Shown in pieces: positions 57,801 to 64,000 of a stretch of 64,000 bases of DNA; the first letter of the stretch is position 1; every line of letters starts with the position of its first letter. The notes under the pieces were generated by a model, which saw only the letters and a program-made list of their open reading frames with translations, ran no database searches and was not told the origin of the DNA. Source of the stretch: Mesorhabditis belari (Eukaryota; Nematoda; Chromadorea; Rhabditida; Rhabditidae); NCBI GenBank assembly GCA_958450365.1, contig CAUEEP010000933.1, forward strand, positions 1,921,001 through 1,985,000, read 5' to 3'. Position numbers and translations under genes: made by a program.

Positions 57801-60800
57801 CTCCGCCACGCTTGTCAACGCTGAAATTGGGGAAGGATTGGATTGGTGGGTAGTTGATGGTTGGTGTCAATTTTCTATTGTAGTTGTATTGTAATTGGAT
57901 TGTAGTTGTAGTTGTAATTGTAGTTGTATTGTAGCTGTATTGTAGTTGTATTGTAGTTGTATTGTAGCTGTATTGTAGCTGTATTGTAGCTGTATTGTAG
58001 CTGTAGTTGTAATTGTAGTTGTATTGTAGCTGTAATTGTAGCTGTAATTGTAATTGTAATCGTAGTTGTATTGTAGCTGTAATTAGGTAGCTGTAATTGT
58101 AATTGTATTGTAGTCGTTTTTTTGAAAAAAATAACAAAGTCATCAATTAAACCTGGGGTTTGCTCCAAAATGAAAAGTTTTATTGTTGAATTCAAAAATT
58201 GATTTTTTTTTGCATATTTATTTTTGTGATGTTAAATAAGCAATTAGGGTTGTAGTATCAATATTCGACTTGGGCCCGGAAAATATAAAAGTTTTATTTT
58301 TTTTTTTTTGGTGGGAATTTAGGTTTGACATTTTAAAAAACAAACGAATTGGGTTTTTCAAGCAAATTCGAGTGGAAACGGGTTTTTCATAAAAACTCAA
58401 AAAAAAAAATTGGCTGAATGAATTGGCTGAACGAATTTCGAAAATCTGAAAAATATCGAACTTTTTGTGCTCTATCTTTTAATTATTAAAATCAAGCTTG
58501 GTTTCCTTAGCTAGAAACCAGGGCTAAAATCGTTTTTTCGCTCTCTCCAATTTTGATCGGGTGGTTTTTTTTTTTCCTTCCCCCAAAATCTAGACATAAG
58601 ACATTTTAAACTCATTTTTCATTTTAGAAAATAATTCTAATGGAATAAAACCGTTAATTTTGCACATGTTTGGTTACTTACTTTTTAAAGGGTGCGAGAA
58701 AAAGAAAAAAATTTGCATCCAACCTAATGATTGTAATCGTAATTGTATTGTAAATTGTAAAACAAATTTAGAACAAAATCTCCACAAATAACTTCAATTT
58801 TGGCATTGGTTTCCTTGTTGCAAAAGATTCAATCAAAAATCTTTCCTAAATCTCTTTCCTTCTACAACGAACAAATTCAACTGTTCCCTCTCCTCCAAAA
58901 AACGAATGACGTAAAAAGAGCGTCGACTCTTTTTACTGATTGCTGAGATTTCTTCGAGATTCCCCCCCTTTTTTTTTGAAACCTTTTCTCAACAATGACG
59001 CCTTTCCGCTTTCCGTTTAGCGCTTTAATGCCCCCCGAAAAAAGTGAGTTATCAATGTCATTCACTGATCAAATGCCGCTATTTTTAGTGTATCCATTTT
59101 TCTAAAGTCCATAGAGTATAGAGCTTTATCGAGCTTTATCGAGCTTCTTCGAGCTTCTTCGAGCTTCTTCGAGCTTTATCGAGCTTTATCGAGCTCTCCG
59201 AACGAGTAGAGCAAAGAAGAATTGTTTGACAAGGCTCTAAATCAACTCTTGAAACGATTAGAGAGACAAAAATCTGTCCGTTTGCTGGAAAACTGTTCAC
59301 AATGTGATTCTTCGTTCACCCATTCACCCGCGGGAACCGATGAAGGAAACTCTGAGTCTTACAGAGCAGCACAAGGTCGAGTGTGTTCGCGCAACGGAAT
59401 CAGAACATCGATTGGACAAAGGTTTTGTTAATGCTTGTTTCTTAAAAATTTAAGTTTAGATCATTTGGAGTAAGGAAAAAAAAAAGGTTCAACTTGAATG
59501 GTTCAAATGGTTTTTGAGGATACTGGAGAGATTTTGTGCAAGGAGTCAAAGCTTTACAAGCTTCAGTACAAAAAAAACTTCAGTACAACTTTAGAGGTGA
59601 AAGCTGTATGGTATGGGGTGCATTCCGAGATGGCGAGAGGGATTTATTTCAACGCGGATGAATTCTTTGGACAACATGGACTACCAAAATGTGCTAGACA
59701 GTCTAGTCCACTATTTTTGACGAAATCCTGGTAACAACTTGAGATTTATGACTTCGGACTTTGATTCACGCTAGCTGTTCGACAAAGCAGATCAGGAGCA
59801 GAACTAAGAAGCCGCTTGGATAGCTGCTAAGGAGATTCCGGTGTTGGCATGATGTTCGACAAGATGTTCGACAAGATGTTCGACAAGATGTTCGACAAGA
59901 TGTTTGACAAGCTGTTCGGCAAGCTGTCTGGCAAGATGTCTGGCAAGATGTTCGACAAGATGTCCGGCAAGCTGTTCGGCAAGCTGTTCGGCAAGCTGTT
60001 CGGCAAGCTGTCTGGCAAGATGTCCGGCATGCAATCCTGATCTCAATCCCATCGAAAATCCCTAAGGACTTCTTGTTCACAATGTTCACGATGTTCACAA
60101 TGTTTACAAGAATAACACAAAGTATTCTACCGTGAACGCTTTCAAAATTCAGTATTGTCTGTCTCTCTGTGCGGGCATTTTCTCGGCTGTGTTTTGCCAC
60201 CAAAAAAAGCAAAAATTATCCTAATGATTATATTGTAATGACTAGTGAGTAAACTCTTTTTTTGGCTACTCAAGAGTGTCTCTTAGTTTCTGGGAAATGA
60301 ATTTCCTCTTGATTTACTCACCCGTCCTCAATCTCGAATTGTGTTTGATCGACGGGCGCCGGCTGTGGAGCGGATAACGCTGAAAATCAAGCTTTTGAAC
60401 TTTTTAAATCAAATTTTATCAGAATCATTCGTCAACACAAGATTGGTAAGACTGGCTGTACTTTACTTTCTTTTAGACTGGTTTTACTTTCTTTTTCTGC
60501 CCTTTTTTGTGAAACAAGCGAGCCAGAAAGAGATCGTTTACGCATTTTCATAAAGTATATAGTAAATCAGGAAGAATATTTTCACTTGCGAACTCGGAAA
60601 GCCAATCTTGCGTTCTACCTGGAACCGTATTGGAACCGTATTGGAATCGTATTGGAATAATATTGGAACCGTATTGGAATCGTATTGGAACCTTATCGGA
60701 ATCGTATTGGAATCATATTGGAATCGTATTAGATCAAAATAGGAACCTTATTGGAATCATATTGGAATCATATTGGAACCGTATTGGAACCGTATTGGAA

Positions 60801-63296
60801 TCGTATTGGAACCGTATTGGAACCTTCTGGCCCTTTTTGTGAAACAAGCGAGCCAGAAAGAGATCGTTTACGCATTTTCATAAAGTACAAAGTAAATCAG
60901 GAAGAATATTTTCACTTGCGAACTCTCAAAGAAGTGTACTTGAACACTTGAGAAGTGAAAGCTTCTCGTTGCTCATTCACAAGTGGGGGGGGGGTCTTTC
61001 GTGCTTGGTGATTACAAAGACTTTCAGAGTTATGCAAAGTTGTGGCTTTGCTCAAAAAATGCTTCCAAACTCTTTTCTAGTTTTTTTAAGTGTTCTTAAG
61101 TCCACTTTTTCCCTTTTCTCTTTCACTTTTTTTTATCAAATCTATTCATTTTTATATATTTAAATATCTTTTGTAAACCCGCAAAGAATCAGCTTAAAAA
61201 GTGAAGAGATTTGATAAAAATTGAGACAAGATTACGGTAATTTTGAAAAAGACAAAATTACGGTAGTTCTGAAAAAAGACAAGATTACGGTAATTTAAAA
61301 AAAAGAAAAAATTACGGTAATTTTGAAAAAAGACAAATTACGGTAGTTCTGAAAAAAGACAAGATTACGGTAATTTTAAAAAAAGACAAAATTACGGTAG
61401 TTTTGAAAAAGGTACGTTTTAGAAAACAGATTTGAAGAGACAGCAAGTGGAAAATTTGGCTTCAATTTAATTTGGCTTCAATTTAAACCCTTTTTCAAGC
61501 CCACCCTCACGTTGCTCTCATAGCTCAGTGGCTAGCACTACGGTCTCTCGCTCAAAAGGTTGCTCATGACCTCGCGGGTTCGAGTCCCCGGGCTGCATTT
61601 CGATTTTTATCCAATCTATTCACTTTTTTTTTCTTTAGATATCCTTTAGAAAACTGCGTAGAATGAGCTGAAAAATGAATAGATTTGATGAATAGACAAT
61701 AGGGAAAGAGAGAGGGAAAGAGAGAGGGAAAGAGACAAGGTTGAAAGAGAGAAAAGACGCCGCGATTACAATCTCTAATCAATCGCGAAACGATCACCAA
61801 TTCTTAGAAAAAAGGTTTCAAATTGAATTTTTCCATTTAGCGCATGAGAAAAACCAAAACCGCTTTAAGCCGGGTTTAAGCCGGGTTTAAAAAGGGGTTT
61901 AAAAAGGGTTTAAGCCGGGTTTAAAAAAAGGTTTAAAGAGTTTAAAAGAGTTTTAAAATTTAGATCTCATTTGCCGGAATAAAGATTTTTAGCCAATTAG
62001 CCGAAAGCTTGTTTACGATAAAAAACGCTGAATTCTCAGTGATTTGTGATAAAGAATTGAGTTGAAAAGTTGCTCAAAAGGAAATGAGCAGCGGTTTTTG
62101 CCTTTTAACCCAAATTTGACTTGTCAGCGAGGTCTGATTTGCTTTGATTTATCGAAATTCGGAATCTACGCATACGATTCCCCAGTCTGGAAACATTTTT
62201 GAAGCTCTACGGCCTTGCCTAAGGCCTTTTCAAGCAAAAAAAAGGTGCGCAAATGTCGAGATGCGCAAATGTCGAGGTGCGCAAAAAAAGGTCGCATTTG
62301 TCCCACATTTGTCCCATCAAAATCACAAAAAACGAATTAAAAATCGACGAAATTATGCTTTCAAAAAAGGTCACTTAAAATCTCTTTAAGCCTTTAAGTG
62401 TGCTTTTTTCGCAAACCGGTCAGCTGCGTTCGTGGTGTAATGGTTAGCATGGATGCCTTCCAAGCATTCGACGGGGGTTCGATTCCCCCCGAAGGCAAAA
62501 GTTTTTGCAAAAAAATGGAAATTTTCGCTGAAAAAGTTTGAATTTGAAAATTTGAATGTTTTGAATGTTTTGAAAGGTTTGAAAGGTTTGAAAGGTTTGA
62601 AAGGTTTGATATTGGGTTGGGGAGAATGAGTCGGCGCCAAACTTTAAAGGGACTTTTTGCACACATAAAGCCTTCTTTAAACATACGTTTGGTTTCATCA
62701 AAAGGATCCACGATTTCTCTAGAAAATGACTTTTGAGAGATTCCACAAAGCTTTTCTTTCGTGGAGTTTATGAACTTCGAAACGCAGCTGGTTAAAATGG
62801 CAAAGAGTCCGACTCATCATTTGAACAGTTTCTTTCACATAAACCTTCTTTGGTGTTTATATAAAAAAGATAGAGCACATTCAATTACTTAAGTTGCCAA
62901 ATTTGCAGGAAGATCCCACCAATGGTTTTTTCTAGATCACAGTTTGTAGTTTTTGTGAAAAAATGGCTTTTTCTTGAGCGGAGGCGCTGTTTGAATTTTC
63001 TTTTAAATGTGATTTTGTAGAGAATTCGTTAACCATTCTACTCATATCAAACGCATATTATTTGACGAAGTTGAATTGAAGTTTTAGACATTTTTTTCAT
63101 TTTCGGCGCCGACTCATTCTCCCCAACCCAATAGCTTTGATAGCTCTGATAGCTTTGAAGGGCTTGAAAGCTTTGAAACCTTTGATAGCTTTGATAGCTT
63201 TGATTTTCCCTGACACTCACCCTGTGAAAAGAAAGCCGTCAAACAGACGATCATCAAAAGAAATGGGAAACTCGGCGAGCAATTCGTCGATCTCAT
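54860..63296 (-). CDS. Neuropeptide-like precursor of the GGARAF type (NLP-9/NLP-21-like)
   Basis: Five minus-strand exons join in phase: 63221-63296, 60322-60379, 57747-57820, 57216-57315, 54860-54929 (378 nt, 125 aa). The signal peptide (CSPSFPFLLMIVCLTAFFSQ) is followed by a propeptide (ALSAPQPAPVDQTQFEIEDG). KR sites then release GGARAFRGFSSFIPSA, LSGGSPYFLMD, GGGRAFHSAQRNPWAGQGFG (continuing to SPYLY) and SLDGYMLPYGYY. GGARAF/GGGRAF peptides define the C. elegans NLP-9 and NLP-21 group. Each intron donor is GTGAGT. The gene is 98% intron, hosting a tRNA gene on the other strand and several transposon relics. The final SLDGYMLPYGYY peptide has no counterpart I recognise. Confidence 0.82.
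55735..56390. repeat. Tandem ~260-bp repeats, each with a tRNA-like segment
   Basis: 55865-56117 and 56118-56385 are direct copies. Shared blocks: ACTACGTGACTGTACGCCTA, GGGTTAACCGAGTTTCCAGG, CACCCCCA, GTGGCTAGCGCGC, CGCTGGTTCGAA, GAAACGCGTTCTCTTGTAAT. Each includes an A-box-like TGGCTCAGTGGCTAGCGCG and B-box-like GCTGGTTCGAA, so these look tRNA-derived. Upstream, 55735-55870 resembles 5870-5960 (GGAGATTTAGAGCTATCGAA). Confidence 0.8.
56698..57097. mobile_element. Fold-back element with ~175-bp arms
   Basis: Arms 56698-56875 and 56923-57097 are inverted copies at about 95% identity (CCATCTATAGGAGTGTCGGG, GAACCGCTCATAACTCGGCG, ATTAAACTAGAGAAAATGGG, TAACCAGCGCTTAGAAAAA). The central loop is about 47 bp. 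No ORF. Lies in the last intron of the neuropeptide gene. Confidence 0.85.
57880..58115. repeat. TTGTAGTTGTA / TTGTAGCTGTA minisatellite
   Basis: About 20 units of 11-12 bp in neuropeptide-gene intron 2, next to the GGARAFRG exon. Gln/Tyr-rich minus-strand frames through it are artefacts. Confidence 0.95.
59118..59205. repeat. 10-bp GAGCTTTATC / GAGCTTCTTC repeat
   Basis: Eight tandem units immediately upstream of the Tc-type transposase relic. Confidence 0.9.
59222..60165 (+). pseudogene. Tc1/Tc3-type transposase relic
   Basis: Successive broken frames resemble the family: an N-terminal piece (KETLSLTEQHKVECVRA), a central piece with DEFFGQHGLPKCARQ, AAWIAAKEIPVLA just before 59850, and NPDLNPIENP followed by NVYKNNTKYSTVNAFK after 60035. 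'SPDLNPIEN' carries the third catalytic acidic residue in Tc elements. Stops, shifts and a 190-bp minisatellite between PVLA and NPDL make it non-functional. No terminal repeats were identified. Confidence 0.7.
59848..60037. repeat. 12-bp minisatellite inside the Tc relic
   Basis: Sixteen or so copies of AAGATGTTCGAC / AAGCTGTTCGGC / AAGATGTCTGGC. The unit is a multiple of three, so long frames exist on both strands by chance. Confidence 0.95.
60512..60925. repeat. 88-bp direct repeat flanking an 11-bp minisatellite
   Basis: GTGAAACAAGCGAGCCAGAA ... CACTTGCGAACTC occurs at 60512-60597 and 60838-60925, nearly identical. Between them 60625-60832 holds about 18 copies of TATTGGAACCG / TATTGGAATCA. 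Confidence 0.95.
61222..61412. repeat. ~26-bp repeat with ATTACGGTAA core
   Basis: Eight units of AAAAAGACAAGATTACGGTA plus a short T/A spacer, alternating GTAATTTTG and GTAGTTCTG. Confidence 0.95.
61516..61600 (+). pseudogene. tRNA-like element
   Basis: CATAGCTCAGTGGCTAGCAC and GCGGGTTCGAGTCCCCGGG give A- and B-box analogues about 60 bp apart. The T stem and acceptor pair only partly. Possibly a tRNA pseudogene. Confidence 0.5.
61862..61962. repeat. GGGTTTAA/GCCGGGTTTAA repeat
   Basis: Imperfect tandem GGGTTTAAGCC and GGGTTTAAAAA units. Confidence 0.85.
62426..62497 (+). tRNA. tRNA-Gly (UCC)
   Basis: A complete cloverleaf. Acceptor GCGTTCG pairs with CGAAGGC except for G3:G70. The D arm is GTGGTGTAATGGTTAGCAT. 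The anticodon stem GATGC/GCATT has one G:U pair and loop CTTCCAA (anticodon TCC). The T arm is GGGGG-TTCGATT-CCCCC, with discriminator A. A T5 terminator follows at about 62502. The A and B boxes are intact. It lies on the plus strand inside intron 1 of the minus-strand neuropeptide gene. The G3:G70 mismatch is unusual and could weaken charging or mark a young pseudogene. Confidence 0.9.
62550..62611. repeat. 10-bp TTTGAAAGG repeat
   Basis: Tandem GAAAGGTTTG units immediately left of the TIR element; related GATAGCTTTG units lie to its right at 63132-63202. Confidence 0.85.
62612..63131. mobile_element. 520-bp TIR element with TA target duplication
   Basis: Begins TTGGGTTGGGGAGAATGAGT then CGGCGCC; ends with the exact inverse of these 27 bases. 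TA is present on both sides (62610-11, 63132-33). The interior is AT-rich without an ORF. This is a Tc1/mariner-type MITE that landed in a minisatellite (GAAAGGTTTG units left, GATAGCTTTG units right). Confidence 0.85.
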
Positions 63297-64000
63297 TTGT
63301 GTGCCGAGTGAACTACCTGGAAGGAATCGGGTTTAAAAAAAAGCTTAAAATAAAGCTCTCTCTCGCTTCAAAATTGAATAAGACTTTAAAAAGAGCAATT
63401 TTAAATAAAAATAAACAATCAATTTCAAAAGAAAACATTGAAAAAATCGACGAAAAAGATGAAAAAAAGAAAAAAATTCGAATTTTCTCTCAATTTTCCC
63501 TCTTTAGCCACAGTTTTTTGAAGTTTTGAGGCTTTCTTTTGCCAAAAAAAACTTTCTCACACGTGTAATTGGATGATTTTAGAGTGAAATCAGATCCGCA
63601 AAAAACTACTAAAACTTTGATACAAAAGAATTTAAGCGAATAAGAAATTCACACGCCATTTTTGCTCAAAAAGCCCCCCCGAATTGTTGCTCTTTTTTTG
63701 CCCACGCAAAGCATTCTTTTTCGTCTGTTTAGTTTTCAATACTTCTTTTTCTTCTGTTTAGTTTGGAATACTTAAATATTCACCCAAGGAAACCGGAAAA
63801 GGAAGAGCCTTTTCTGAGAAGAAATCGATTTTTTAGAAAACAAAAGGGTCGAGCCGGGGTCGAACCAGGGACGGTGCAATGGATAGCCCGATTGAAAGAC
63901 TAGCGCGCTAACCACTCGGCCATGATAGCAGCTAGATCGGCCCCTTGGAAACTTGCTTAAGTCATCGGCATTGAGCGAATTTTTTTAAAAAACAAACAAA
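63297..64000. other. Upstream region of the neuropeptide gene
   Basis: AT-rich, no supported gene. On the minus strand CCTTCCAG at about 63321-63328 is a possible 5'-UTR acceptor before the neuropeptide ATG. The plus-strand frame at 63137-63529 is Lys-rich, low-complexity and antisense to the neuropeptide signal exon. Confidence 0.45.
63848..63932 (-). pseudogene. tRNA-like element (Ser/Leu-type head)
   Basis: Minus strand: ATGGCCGAGTGGTTAGCGCG resembles the D arm of a class II tRNA, and CCTGGTTCGACCCCGG the T arm (4 of 5 pairs). About 83 nt long, allowing a variable arm, but the anticodon stem TAGTC/CGGGCTA does not pair well. Probably tRNA-derived. Confidence 0.5.

Noticed and set aside
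57736..58195. Gln/Leu/Tyr-rich minus frames of 106-136 codons
   Set aside because: Mostly the TTGTAGTTGTA minisatellite; only 57747-57820 is real coding sequence, as the GGARAF exon of the neuropeptide gene.
59766..60212. 148-codon Cys/Arg/Thr-rich minus-strand frame
   Set aside because: Produced by the 12-bp repeat in the Tc relic; no splice context or family similarity.

Overview
The window is eukaryotic and nematode in character. Genes are split by many short introns (about 40-50 nt where no repeat has landed). Most introns end in TTTAG or TTTCAG. Several start codons sit just behind a 3' splice-site consensus, as expected of spliced-leader trans-splicing. The gene content also fits a worm: a short single-domain TIMP, an SXP/RAL-2 (DUF148) secreted protein, a GGARAF-type neuropeptide precursor, a two-RING protein, and striatin and PUF60 homologues in an operon-like pair. 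I cannot name the species. Introns and intergenic DNA are filled with minisatellites, fold-back elements, tRNA-derived repeats and decayed transposons.

Layout. 0-1.2 kb: an orphan TIMP-like exon (minus) and the 3' end of a LINE. 1.4-4.1 kb: TIMP gene (+). 5.6-11.7 kb: long-chain acyl-CoA synthetase in 20 exons (+), with an ISXO2/Merlin-like transposase relic in one intron. 11.8-13.7 kb: Tc1 relic and a 1.6-kb inverted-repeat element. 14.6-15.8 kb: secreted Cys-rich protein (+). 15.9-16.9 kb: SXP/RAL-2 protein (minus). 18.3-19.7 kb: an element with 41-bp TIRs and a near-perfect 9-bp target duplication, carrying an unrecognised coding block. 20.5-29.7 kb: UBR5/hyd-type UBR-HECT ubiquitin ligase (+), followed at 30.0 kb by a small hypothetical gene. 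31.6-37.4 kb: two-RING protein (minus). 38.1-38.5 kb: a perfect 173-bp-arm palindrome flanked by TA. 40.3-45.1 kb: striatin (+). 46.3-51.5 kb: PUF60/RNP-6 splicing factor (+). 52.6-54.1 kb: HINT3-like HIT hydrolase with an N-terminal anchor (+). 54.9-63.3 kb: neuropeptide precursor (minus), five tiny exons across 8.4 kb, its introns holding a tRNA-Gly gene, a Tc3-like relic, fold-backs and minisatellites.

The genes do not form one pathway. Striatin/PUF60 and UBR5/hypothetical are plausible polycistronic pairs from their spacing. Four otherwise intact gene models (TIMP, ACSL, UBR5, two-RING) need one or two 1-nt corrections, always in or beside an A or T run. After correction the TIMP, ACSL and RING models are exact multiples of three, so uncorrected long-read homopolymer error is the simplest explanation. 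Exon boundaries were read by eye from splice consensus, phase and protein similarity remembered from the families. No alignment or search was run.
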